A stretch of DNA of 64,000 bases from Acanthaster planci (taxonomy: Eukaryota; Echinodermata; Asteroidea; Valvatida; Acanthasteridae), in contig NW_019091395.1 in the NCBI RefSeq assembly GCF_001949145.1, positions 597,106 to 661,105 of the forward strand, given 5' to 3'. Numbering within the stretch: the first letter of the stretch is position 1; each line of letters begins with the position of its first letter. The translations under genes were made by a program, and so were the position numbers. Below are positions 26,801 through 38,700 of the stretch, in pieces. The notes under the pieces were generated by a model. That model did no database searches. It saw only the letters and a program-made list of their open reading frames with translations, and was not told the DNA's origin.

Positions 26801-29800
26801 GTAGTCTTCACTATGGTTTTTAACGAGAAGGTAAGAAGAGGTTGAAAATCGAACCCTGAAAATTCGTCGTCATCACCATGTTTCCTTATTTCCTACCTCG
26901 TTAAGATTGGCGTCGGCCAACTCGATGGTCTTATTGTCCGTTTCTGTGAAGTTGATGTGTCGCATGTCATGACCGCTTGCAGTCTCTTCGGGCAGAAGAG
27001 GGCGAACTCGACAAAATACACGGATGTTACCCTAGCGTAATTTAAAATAGCAAGTATTACAAACAGCAACTTTTTTCAAATGTCAGTGACACAGTCAGTG
27101 ACACAAAAAACAGTTGGCCAAATCAGGGCTCCAACAGAAATCTGAAAAACCAAATTCCATGACTTTTCCAGGACTAAAATGTAACAATTTGTCAAATTTC
27201 ATGACATTTAATACCTTTTTGCAGAGGAAATTTATGAACTGGGAAACTGCCACATCCACTACCAAAGACTGATAAGGATGTAGCACGAAATTGATCTTTA
27301 TCCTGGTTTCATGTCAAAAGTGGCCCATCAAAAGACAAACTCTTACAGGGACCTTGATTCCCGTGACTTTTCCATAACGTTTTTCCTGACAACAGAATCT
27401 GCGACAGCCTACTTTTTTCCACAAAGTCCATGACTTTCAGGAACAACTTTTTTCCCTACGAGTTTCAGTGACCGTGGGAGCACTGCAAATTTGTTCACTT
27501 GCCAAAACAGACACCCAGTTAAGTCTGTCCTTTGCATGCATCTCGGAAGGACCGTTTGCACCCACCTTCAGCTCTTGAATTGTGTTGTGCAGTTTCCTCC
27601 GCGTAGTCTCGTTTTCACGGATCTGCGCCTCTTGGTCCGCTATCATGGCTTCATGCTGGGCGATCACTACCTTGAGCTGAGCAATCTCGTTTTGTAAGAG
27701 CCGGCCGGCTTCCAGTGACTGCTCGTAGTTCAACTGAAAGAAGTCAATTTCACTCAAATATGAAACTAAAATCCCCCACACACGAAGTGTTCAAAACTGA
27801 AGTAAATCTTCAAAATAACAAACTCCCCCATCCCCCGTCAAAAAAAAAGACCAAATCTGAAGTCAAAAGACATAATAACAAGCAGAAATCAAACCAACAT
27901 TGGATCAGTAGATCGAAACACCCAAAGAAATGGGTGTTTAAAAACAAGCAAGGCAACGAACAAATTTGCTTGTAACTGGTCCAGCATCACCATGCAGATT
28001 TCCATACCCTTAAAATGCCCAACAAGAGCTGCATTGAAAGAATGACAGACATCTTACAGTGCAGAACAGGCATTACCTTAGTGCTGGCCAGTTCAGCTGT
28101 GATGCCCGCTTGGGCAGCGGCCATCTGAGCAACGGATGCCTTCAGCCCGCTGCATTCCTGCCTGGAGGCACCCAGGTCACCCCGGACGTCAGCCAACTGA
28201 CGGTCCAGCTGCTGGTTGGCATGCAGCACGTCGTCTTTCTCCCTCTGCAGACGACGAGTGGATGCCATCAACTCGTCCTCTGAGTCCCTGTGTCGAGATT
28301 TTAAAAAGGAAAAAAAAAATGCCCACAGTATTTTTATATAACAACTGTGTGAGAACCCTCAATGGTGTTGAGGAGAAATGCAAAACCAACACTTAAACGC
28401 AACTACCACTGTGCACCTGATGTTGATAGGTGTCAAGTGACCATACTCTGACAGTTGATTATATCAGCTGACAAAGTTAAGCTGGCTTCCAAGGAAAACA
28501 TGTTTGAGAGCATTTCTTGCCTGAGAAATGTGGGTTTTTTTTAGCGGTTTGGATGACAAATACTGCATACACACAGCTACTCTGAGCAGTTTACACAGTA
28601 TGGCATGCCAACTAGCTTGCCAAGGCCGATAACTCATAATACAAGTCTCCTGATTGGTAATAATCTGGAATCCAGGGGCCATCGTCTTGAACAATTAATC
28701 TGTAATGCACACAGAAATCACAGACGTTGGTGTGCAAGTGTGTATCTATTACAAAGACTAGGTCTGATGGGCCGAGTGTACTTTTCTTTTCTCTCATCCC
28801 GGCCTGGTTCTCACCTAACTTTCCTCTCCAGTTGTTGGATGGTCTGGTTGGCCTCCTCTAGGCATCGGCCTTTCTGTTGCAGGGCGGACCGCAGGCTGTC
28901 ATTGTCGGACTCCAGTGAGTGGTTGTTGCCTGTCCTCTCATTGACTTCCTGCTGTAGTTGGTGGTTCAGGGCGTTGCGCATCTCCAGCTGGCTCTCAATG
29001 TCTGCTAGCCGGCCCTTCAGGTCCCAGGCCGGCCGCTTGGCCTTCTTGGGGCCTGCATGATTGGACAGAAATGAGGTCTGGGTTTGAGGTCTAATAATGC
29101 CACTCTCTCTTCACAGATGCAGGCAAACGTTTCTTGAAAATTCCTTCAGGCATTGCTGTGGCCAAGTTCTTTTCAGGGTACCAAAGCTTTTCAAAGCTAA
29201 GTGTCAAAGTTATGAATGAGGTAATGAAAGTTGTGAAAAGCTTTGAATGAGGAAATATGAATATTTATGAGGAAAAAAAAGAATTGCAAGATGCATTTAA
29301 TTATTTGGGGAAATTTAATCCGCTGCCATCGGTTGACTTTCCCTGGTAATCTACAGTGTGCAACATATATCCTGGGTACCGGGCAAAACTGACCACTGGT
29401 TGCTGTGCGAACTTGGGCTTCGCAAGTGGACTCGGATCAGAACATGAGACTGCGTTTGTGAGTCCCTTTTACAAATACTTCAAAGGACGCTATCATCGGA
29501 GCTCTGTCACCACACGGTCCCTTTTGGGCTATGTACTCAACTTCCAAGCGCAAAAAGATGCCATGACGCCCACTTGTAGTAACCTTCCAGCCCCGCCCCT
29601 TTCTACCCTCCTTCAAGTACATGTAACCTCCACAATAACTCATACATTTGTTCAAAACTATCTCTATACAGTACGCGAATTTAACAGGAAGTTAAACTTT
29701 AGAAAAAGAAATTGCTTGGTGCAAAGCGTGTTTGCCGTTTGACTCACCATTGGCAGTGCTGGTGGTGGTAATGCTGGGTTTAGTTGAGGTGTTAGCTCTG

Positions 29801-32406
29801 GGTCGAGCAGTGGGTTTAGCTGGCGGGTTGCGAGCAACAACTGCTGATTTTGAGAAAACAGCGTTTTGAAGATCCACTCCTAGCTGTATTTTAAGTTTGC
29901 TTTTGGAGCACATGACAGACTGTTTAGTTCATTTAATTGTAAAACACAAACTTTGAGTGAAGCACTGTGAAATCAGCATAGCTAAGCATTGCATAGTTCA
30001 ACTTTGTTGTGTCAATCATTGATATTGGAGCATATGTGCATCATGTTAGCAAAGTTTGAAAATAATCTTAGCCAAATCCGGAATTAACAACAGCCAAGCG
30101 GTAGCAATTTGCAAAGCTAGAATAAAAGTTTGTGGCCTTATAACCAATTACATGTATGTGCTGCTGTAGAAAGTGCTTCCATGCAAACTTGCGCCACCTG
30201 TGAGGCACGTCTATTAAAGAAAAAGCGACAAACTACTCAACCTTACTCTTACAGCGACGGGTACAGCAAGTAGTGAACAAGAATTCAGCCCAGATCAGTG
30301 ACTTTCAAATCTTACTTGGCTTTGCCGGCCTGGCAGCGGCGGGCTTGGTGCGGGTGACTGCTGGCCGATCGACCTTTGGCAGGGTGGCAGCCGATGTCTG
30401 CCTCTGTGACCTTGCCGGCGCTGGCCTCTTGGCAGCGGTAGTACTGCCGTTGTTACCCCTGCCGTTGGGCTTGGCCACCTCCTCGGGTTTTCTCCTCTTA
30501 GCTTGTGGTGCACCGGTGCCATCGATGTTAGCCTGATTAACATCCAAAAGTTTAGTTTGATGTGACAGAAAATCAGTCAGTCCTGATAAGCTCTACACTC
30601 TATATCCTAAAAACGTAGTGTTTTAGATATAGCTATTCATCCTGTTGAATTCAACATACATCATATGTAGTACGGCAGCAGTCTAGAGTGTTATCATATT
30701 TGGACGGCCTATGAGATAATTACATCACAAATCTTGCACAATCTGACCAATTACAAGGTTTGTTCTAGCAGCCTGCAACGGATTGTATGGGTGTTTTCAT
30801 GTTATGGGGTGGTTTTCTGGAATGTTGCAGCATATGGAACAAAAGCATGACAAGATTTAAATTGCAAAAACTTGATTGGCTGTGCAAAAAAAAAGCTACA
30901 GACATGAACTACAAGTTCTAAAACATGTTTGTACCAATGGGATTTAAAATTTGTCATTGGCAACCTGAGATGTTTAAAGTTGAATTTGGACAAAAGTTGC
31001 TGTACCGCATCAGTAGGGAAAGGTCACTCTGCCCATATGTGGTAACACTCTGGACTGAAAAGACTTTGAAGTAAATCTTTTCACTTCAGTCATTGTCAGT
31101 AAGATTCAACACATCATCTTGTCCCTATGTTCTGGGCACATGGATGGTGTTTTTTTTTCATTTTTCAAAAGTTTTAAAGCCCAAAACTGCAGTTTATGCG
31201 TCAAATCGGATGTTGTGTGTTGGTTTTTGGATGGCAAAAAATTGTTTCACAAAGGTCTTGGCCAAAATGAATAAAGAACAAGGGAAAAATCAAGTCCATT
31301 TCAAAACTTCGCAAGAATGTGACATGCAACATTTACCATAGCCATGTCATCTTCCTGTTCTCACAGTCTATTTTGGCCCCCCCAACCCCGCAAAAACCCT
31401 AATCTTCAACCAGATTTTTCTGAAAATCAGGCATACAACTTGGACTTTGACTTCAAACAAGGAAATCTTTACAAAACTTTGTACAGTGTTTTTCCATTTT
31501 CAATAGCATTTAAGCATGAAGTGATAAACAAGGAAATCAGCTGATGAGTGGACAATTTACATGCCTGTAAACTACATCGTTTCAAGTTTATGAAAAGGGC
31601 CATACTGGCATTACACCGTAGTTCCAGTTTTGTCTGAATTATCCACCACGGAAAGCAGAATTGTGTCTCGCAAGACTGAAACCACTTCAAAAGTTGGCTT
31701 TTAATAAATTAGGTTGTTTTATTCCATGGCAAGTTCACCTCATCCTGGGCTAACGGTCTTTTGACCTGCACTTGTGGGGGGCGCAGTTTGGATGGCATTG
31801 GCAGCTTGCTCAAGGGACGAACTGTAGCCACGGGGGCATTTACATCCTTGCTAACCAGTGCTGTCCTCTGTCGGGAGTCAAAGATGCAGAAAAAGGCTTT
31901 GCACAATTCTTGAAATACTAACATATTTCTCTCCCCAACCTCCTTGTTAAATGGTTTTTATTTTGCCAAATTTTGACTTTATGTACAGAATCCATAGCTA
32001 CATGTACACTTCAAAAACCTATCACATCTTGGAAAAACCGCTGTGTAAAAAACACATATAATAAAACAAAAACACTTGTATAAGAAAAACAATTAATCAG
32101 AAACTTTTCCATTTCACTCAGCTTAAATCAAATTTGTCATTCTATTTGCATTTGTTTATCTGAAAATGTACATGTATGTGATTGTAAGGGGGATGGTAGT
32201 GCCTGTCACTTCCAGAATTGAGTTCTAGAACTTGGCAATTGTGAGTTGTGTAGATTCAAAACCTGTTTGTATTCATTACCACTGGTAATGAATTAACCCT
32301 GTGTACAATGTACCTGTACTAAAACCTAAGTGATAGCTTAATTTCAATGAACCATTTTGATAACAAAGCGCATGGACACTGCCCACAGAATACTTACCGT
32401 GGACAT
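20882..32406 (-). CDS. Kinesin-14 motor, KIFC1/HSET type (complete)
   Basis: Minus-end-directed microtubule motor that bundles spindle microtubules. Thirteen exons in transcript order: 32406-32398, 31867-31739, 30532-30316, 29843-29748, 29052-28815, 28287-28077, 27733-27566, 27031-26897, 25533-25417, 24669-24496, 24325-24004, 23062-22849, 21002-20882. All phases close, giving 716 residues plus TAA. Residues 1-150 are basic and disordered, with AKRRKPEE near 57-64 and KKAKR near 153-157 as likely nuclear signals. Residues about 155-356 form a coiled-coil stalk. [11 protein letters not shown] (357-367) is the kinesin-14 neck and motor start. The P-loop GQTGSGKT is at 454-461, switch I NERSSRSH at 579-586 and switch II DLAGSE at 612-617. 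The C-terminus [14 protein letters not shown] is diagnostic of KIFC1. The start is the ATG of a three-codon first exon (A at -3, then a gtaag donor). All nucleotide-binding motifs are intact. Confidence 0.97.
21519..21965. mobile_element. Inverted-repeat element in the last KIFC1 intron
   Basis: TGAGTTCGGGTGGCCTGTTC at about 21520 matches the reverse complement of 21945-21964 at about 16 of 20 positions, including the first ten. The enclosed 450 bases contain further paired motifs (AACGGCGGGAAC against GTTCCCGGCGTT) and no coding frame. This is a MITE-like structure; target-site duplications are unclear. Confidence 0.5.
23677..23763. repeat. 23-bp tandem repeat, about 3.8 copies
   Basis: The unit starting AATATGAATTGGAACCTC repeats at 23677, 23700 and 23723, with a partial fourth copy from 23746, all apparently identical. 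It lies in the KIFC1 intron between the exons ending at 24004 and starting at 23062, both part of the motor domain. A likely length-variable minisatellite. Confidence 0.95.
24435..24482. repeat. Fragment of the CATGACTTTTCC repeat family
   Basis: TTCCCAGGATTTTTCATGAC followed by TGTGGGAACCCTGAA resembles the ends of the elements at 27122-27490 and 61405-61693. It sits immediately beside the KIFC1 exon that ends at 24496, so it lies within about 15 bases of a splice donor. Confidence 0.55.
27122..27490. mobile_element. CATGACTTTTCC-type repeat element in KIFC1 intron
   Basis: The left end carries CAGGGCTCC and the right end carries GGAGCACTG, so the termini are near-inverted. Inside are repeated strings such as TTCCATGACTTTTCCAGGAC, CGTGACTTTTCCATAACG and TCCATGACTTTCAGGAAC. 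The related element at 61405-61693 has the same composition. Probably a non-autonomous DNA-transposon remnant; no ORF. Confidence 0.55.
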
Positions 32407-32413
32407 TATGACT

Positions 32414-32422
32414 TCAGTACAT
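32414..32422 (-). promoter_or_regulatory. Two-codon upstream ORF before the KIFC1 start
   Basis: ATG-TAC-TGA lies on the minus strand and ends seven bases before the KIFC1 initiation codon. If transcribed in the leader, it is a minimal uORF that could lower initiation at the main ATG. The leader itself is not proven. Confidence 0.45.
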
Positions 32423-32883
32423 GTAGTTTTCAGCGGTAGAAATTTTCAGATCGGCGTTCTGGTTGAAATCGGGTGGAATGTGTAGTTGACAAACTGAAAT
32501 AGTTAACAAGAGCATAATTGTCAAACAGGTCAACAGCTTTGAGAAGGATTGAAATTGCCATGTTGAATGCAACTTCAAGAAAGCCAACTACATGTACATG
32601 TAACCATGGCAGATATGATGTGCTTGGACGTTATGAAACTGGCAATGGAAAGAGTTCCATAGTTAGACATATACAGGTGTAGTAATTTCCCTGGCCCTGC
32701 AGGTTGCAGTGACCTACATGCATACGTACATTGAACTGGAGTCGTCTCAAAGTCCTAAAATGTCTAAACAGTCAAAAACTGTGAAAATATTGAAGTTTTT
32801 GCTCACATGACGTAGAAAACACAATTTTTCAGGAAAACAAATTGCAATATTTGACGGCACTAATTTTTCCCACAGCAGTGTTT

Positions 32884-33199
32884 AGTTGGGTACTTGTTTG
32901 AGTATCGAGTTGTCTGCCAAATGCCTAGACGTACATGTACATGTATGTTCTCCAGCTTTGTTCCTTACTTTTTTTAGTATTACCTAGTTCAATATTAGTT
33001 GAGTTCCTGTTTGAGTATCGAGTTGTCTGCCAAATGCCTAGACGTACATGTATGTTCTCCAGCTTTGTTCCTTAGTATTACCTAGTTCAATATTAGTTGA
33101 GTTCCTGTTTGAGTATCGAGTTGTCTGCCAAATGCCTAGACGTACATGCATGTTCTCCACCTTTTTTCCCTATTACCCTACATGTAGTTCAATATTTAT
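32884..33199. repeat. Three-copy tandem repeat (about 98-113 bp)
   Basis: Copies begin near 32884, 32997 and 33095, each with TTTGAGTATCGAGTTGTCTG followed by CCAAATGCCTAGACGTACAT and ending AGTTCAATATT. Copy 1 is longer because ACATGT is repeated and a T-run is inserted; copy 3 is the most diverged. It lies in the divergent spacer upstream of both flanking genes. Confidence 0.95.
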
Positions 33200-35743
33200 T
33201 TGGCAGAGAACCTTGTTACTCAAAAAGTACCTTCTGATTCAATACTGCCATACTGTGTCCAACTGTATCTGAACACAGTATGCCCTAAAAAGTCCAATGA
33301 CTTGTAGCACAGAAAACATAGAGGCATTCACTTAGAAAACACTTGGAATTTTTCCAACTGGTATCAGAGAGTCTGTGCACAGGGTTTCAAGTGCCAAGTG
33401 AAGTGGTGTCTGTATGGTATTCATTCAGGAAGAATTCCACAGCTTGACCAATCACAACACAGCTCCTTTTCCTTATTTTCTTGACCCAGTCAAAATGAAA
33501 GCTAAGCTATACATGTTCACGTATGATTGTTCATTGGAATTCTCGAAGAATTCTCTCTCCCTTCATTTCAAAATGTTGTACCTTACAGCACACTACACAA
33601 ACATGACAAAAGTAACAGCCATTATAATATTAGAAGGTGATGAAGCGTGTTCTAAAGTGAAATTTTGCTGAACAAATTCCAAATCATTTACTTAGCAAAC
33701 ACTCAATAGTAACTTTACATGACTCAGTTTTTTTTCAGTTGTGCACAGGAATTAGCATTTGTCGTCCGTCTGGTTCTATAAGTAGGCCTACTGCCATGAT
33801 ATGACTGCGCAACAAACACACCTTCTCAGTGGTCATGGTGGTTATGAAGCGCATTTCAGGTAGACCGTAGTACTGCTAGGCCTACGTACATGTATTAGTA
33901 GTGCACACAGTTCCTTGACCAGAAATATTTTCCACTAATGTACATTAAATGTATCTAAAGTAGATGAATAAACTTTTTGTTTTCAAAACAAATCTTTCGA
34001 AATAACTCAAATTCTTACGATTTTTCAAAGCTACCGACTCCAGTTTCTGTGCGTATTCAAATATTCTGCCACAGCTGAAAACAGAAATCAAGCATTCTGA
34101 TTGGTTAATGGCTCGTTGCATGTGAGGCGCCCTCTCGAGTTTGAAACTTTTTGGGGATCTCCCCTCCATTTCTTCCGCTCATCAATTTTCCGATCCATAT
34201 AAAAAATATGAAAGTTAATAAGTTGTATTGGCTTAACCGTATTTTGGTTTTCATTTTGTGTTTTTCTTTAAAATGTTTTTGAATGTATCAAGCCCAATCT
34301 TTTGTCCATAGTTTTGAAGAGTCCATTTGGGACAAAGGCCAAAGAGGGCGCTATCCACTTCAACAAAACTTGCGACGAATCAACATTCGGCAAGTTGTTT
34401 TAACATGTTTGTTGCGTGCTGCTGGGCTCCCAGTTTTGATTTTATTGTCACATTTTGCATTGTACTTACATTATTCAACCCTTCTTCTAATTACATGTAC
34501 TGTAACAACCTCCACTGAAGCAAGGTTTAGCTTGTTTGATCGTGTCCGTCCATGGGATATTTTAAGTAGGCCAGGCTACCGGCAATGTAATTTTAATTAC
34601 CTAACGGACAACAGTAAACACCATTAAAAAAAGTTATTGTGTCCATTTGTGGACAGATCCGACTTGGCCAGTGGACGGTGTCTACAGTCATGACATTGTA
34701 TGGCGAAAAGGGAAATTTTTTAAGACAATGTCCAACCTGGGCAACCTACTTCAAACACTTGCACGGGCAGAGCCCTTATTAACCTTGAAAACTTGTTTCA
34801 ACAGATGTAGCAAGTGTCTTGTCAAAATCTTGCATCCAAAATAACCATTTTTTCTCTTTTTTAGGTTTCAGACATGCCCTATGACTGTGTGAGCACATTT
34901 CAATCTGCATGATCTGCCTGTTTGTGTATTGATATTGATGCATGCTAACTTCGGCTTTTATAAATTGAGTAGGGGCCTAGGCCTAATCCTAGTGGATTTT
35001 CTGATGCCATAAGCATAAAGGTTGGCATTACTAAAGCAAGGTTTAGCTTGTTGTATGTCCTAATGAGGCATTGTCTTTAGTGGTAGTCTGTCTCAATCAT
35101 AGTACAGAGATGGCACCCTGTCAAGATGAAAGAAAAGGCAGCCAATGCAATGGGAATTAAAGGTGAAAGGTGAAGTTGTGGTACACACGTACTTTGTCAC
35201 ATTCTAGCTGTGGCCCAGGTTCAAATTACACACAGGCTGACGTGGATTGGGTTTTGTGGTCCCTACCTGACAGTATTATGTTTGAGCCCATCAGAAGTTC
35301 CTGCAGGTCCATGTAATTAAGTCCATCTTAAGCATGACAAGTCAGTCAGTCTTTTAATTCGCAAGCTGTTTAAATGAGCTGTCACAAAGTGTTCTAATTG
35401 TGTCATTGTTCACCAAATTACATGTACTTATGACTGGACTTGTGAAGTGACTTGTGATGGACTCAAATACAACACTGCTACCTGATCCTTTGGCTTTCCT
35501 GGGAAACTTACCCGGGGATTTTCCTCCTACCTTTAAAAGGGAACATTTCTTTGTCTTCCCAAGGATCGAAAGATGAATAAGTAACAGCTGTTATTAACCT
35601 TCAGGACTTGGGCTTTAAAAAATTATGTCAATTTTGGGGCCATAGACAGTTACTAGTTCCCAAGGTCATCCTTGTGAAGTCTAATTCCTGTAGATTAATA
35701 TCTAATCAGGCAATCGCGTTTGTAAATTGCAGAATGCAAAGGC

Positions 35744-38700
35744 ATGACAAGCTCGGTGGGACCGGATGTGTTCCTTCCCACCCAGAGGAAATGGGTGTCG
35801 GTGAAAGGTCCGACTTCAGATGGTGATGACACAGCAAAGAGCTTTGTGGTTGTCACTTACAACATCCTCGCTGACTTTCACGTGAAGGCGGACACGTATC
35901 CCTACCTGCTACCGGGTCACCGTACCATCGACGAGCGACACCCGCGACTCTTAAAGGAGTTTCAGCACCACGGAGATGCTGACGTCATATGTCTTCAAGA
36001 GGTACAGGATGTTTGCTCCCAGCTGCAGTGTTGGTTGCAGCTAGGAAAATCTCCATGCAGCACAATTGCAGTGCCGCAGTTTGGATTTTCAACATCAGTC
36101 ACTGTTGTTGCCATATGGTGAACATACTATGCTAGTCACATGCATGGAGTAGTGGACAACTCATTTCCTGACCAGCTCAACTCCAGACAAGTCATCCATC
36201 AGACAGCTTGACCGTTAATCACATCGACTAGCAAGACAAGTTGCAAACATCCCACCTCAATGTGGCAGATTTTTTTTCTTGCGTGTATGTTGGTACAAAT
36301 AGACTGGCCGATGCCAGAAAAAACACTTGTTGGACAGGTTTTGTCATCGGTAAGGTTGTGGCTCAGGTGTTGTGGCCAAGCCTGACAGGGAAGGATGTAA
36401 TCCGGAGGGTCTTTGTGGAGGTTGAGTTGACTTGACATCAAACTCAAGTTGTCTAAATACTGTGACAGTTGAGTTAATAGAACAGTCAAGGTAACTCAAT
36501 GGACGAGTTGTCTGGACTTGAGTTCGTCAATGGACGAGTTGTCTGACATTGGTGTTTTTTGCATAGTTGTTCCATTAAATGGAAGACAGCTGTCATTTTT
36601 AGAACACAGACACTATTCACTATAGATCAAATTTATTTCTTTTTGTTCCTCCATCAGTGCAGTTAGCGCCAATTACAGGATGATAATGAGTGAAGAAGAC
36701 CAAAAGGAAATGTTCAGTTTAAGAGGTGGGAGGAAATCCCACAGACTCGGGTGAGGACTGAAACCCAATCCGCATGTGGACCGAGCCGGATTCGAACCCA
36801 GGCCGCTATGCCAACCTGATTCCCCAGATAATCAGCACATTAATGATAGACCGGTAGAGTTGCATTATCTGAGAAGTGATATGGATGGCTTACTTATCTT
36901 TTCAGGTTAACGGCAAGTATTTTGAGGAGGTCCTAGCACCGGCAATGTTGGAATTTGGCTACGAAGGGCTCCATGGCAACAAGGCATTAGGAGTTGACGA
37001 AGGAGTGGCAACCTTTTACAGACCGAGTCGGTTTGAGCTCAAGCGGCATAAAGTCAGCTACTTCAAGGACCAAATTCAGGAGGTATGTTTATTAACTATC
37101 AGCAGGTGGATTTTATCTGAGACGGAGACAAGCTCAGCTGAAAATTTTGGGCATGAAACAATTTACCTCCGCTCTCCTCCCCACAACCTTAGCCCCGATC
37201 CTAATCTGAAACCATCTCAACTCCAACAATAACACTATACTGAAAAACTTTTGGTTCACTGACTCCTATAGTCTTGAAATTAGTATTTATTATTCCACCC
37301 TTGCATAAATATTCATCAGGAGATCTCCAAAAGGCAGCTACCAAGCAGCCAATCGGAAGCCATCCTGGAGCGCACTCTGCGAGAAACAGTGACGATGTAC
37401 CTGCAGCTTGGCTGCAAGAGAACTGGGCAGGCTCTGACTGTGGGCAACGTGCATGCATTCTGGATGAACCACATAGCAATGGATGTCATTGCCCTGCAGG
37501 TTCGTTTATTGGGGGAAAAATAATTTGACAAAACCTGCGTACTGTTGTTTAATTTTTTTTTTAATAGGTAGGATTTTGAAGTGTGAACTTTCAAGATGGA
37601 AGTTTTCATGAGGCACAGCCTGGTGGGTCTAAGACTGCGAGGAAAAGAAGGCATGGAGAGGGCCCAACAATCCGCCTCGAGCAGAAGCCCTCCCTCATTG
37701 GTTAAAAGGAGCCGTATTGGTCGGGAATATGCATTTTTTTGTTACATGTAGCGATGCGACTGCAACGCTTGCGTTTCCTAGTCGTTTGTGAATCAGCGAT
37801 GCGCAGTTAGTACCAAAGGAGCCTTCGTTGCTAAGGAAACAGCGCCCTCTCATGGTCCAGCTGGAGGCCCATATGACAACTAATTTATAGGCCTACCTCT
37901 GAGTACTGAAATCTGTGTTTGTGATCAGATGCGACTTATGACAGTTATTGACCACTTCACACTGGACGACGTGTAAATGTGCTGGGATTCTCTTTGTCGT
38001 AACATGGAGAATGGATCTGGCAAGATTCTGTTTGCAGTACCGAATGACGTCTCTACTCATCCCCTCACTTTATCGATTCCCGTTAAGTTTACACATGGAA
38101 GCTCAAACCAGACTACGGAGGTTGAGCGTGGGGGGAACCCTTAAGTTGCCGTTGGTCATGGCCAGGCATTGTAGCAAACATCACTCTGCTATAAATCTTT
38201 CATTACTGTATCATTCCTTAGACTAACTACATTTATTCACATGTCAAAGGGCCTGTATCCCACAGATCTCGGTCTTGATCAGTGATCTCAAAACCGGTTT
38301 GCGCTATCCATGAAGCTACTTCTGGTGTCAGTGAACCAACGTCAGATCACTGATCGCTGTCTGGATACACGTGAAACAAACAGGCCCCAGGTTTTCATTT
38401 TGTTTTCTTATTTTGCACTTAACCTACTGCAACGTTGTATGAAAGCCCTTCCCAGAATCGGAAGGTTAAATACTCATTTGCTTTTTCTAAATGCAACAAT
38501 TCTGTGTTGTGCTGTTTTCAGATAGCATTAGCTGCGAATACACTCGCACAGTTTGCCGGTGACGGGAACAGCGCCCTCATCCTCTGCGGCGACTTCAACA
38601 CTGAGCCACACATGCCCGCCTACCAGCTGCTGAGGGAGGGTTGCCTCAGCGACCAGAGTGTGGAAAAGCTCCGCCAGTTTGAGACTGTGTCAAAGGAAAG

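Larger units (their letters stand above)
32407..35743. other. Divergent spacer between KIFC1 and the EEP nuclease
   Basis: The two genes point away from this 3.3-kb stretch, so both promoters should lie here. No coding exon is recognisable. It holds a tandem repeat of about 100 bases (32884-33199) and many ACATGTA strings. A comparatively GC-rich, CG-containing patch around 34120-34200 is a possible promoter. A 3' splice site just before 35733 implies that a 5' untranslated exon of the nuclease lies upstream. Confidence 0.5.
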
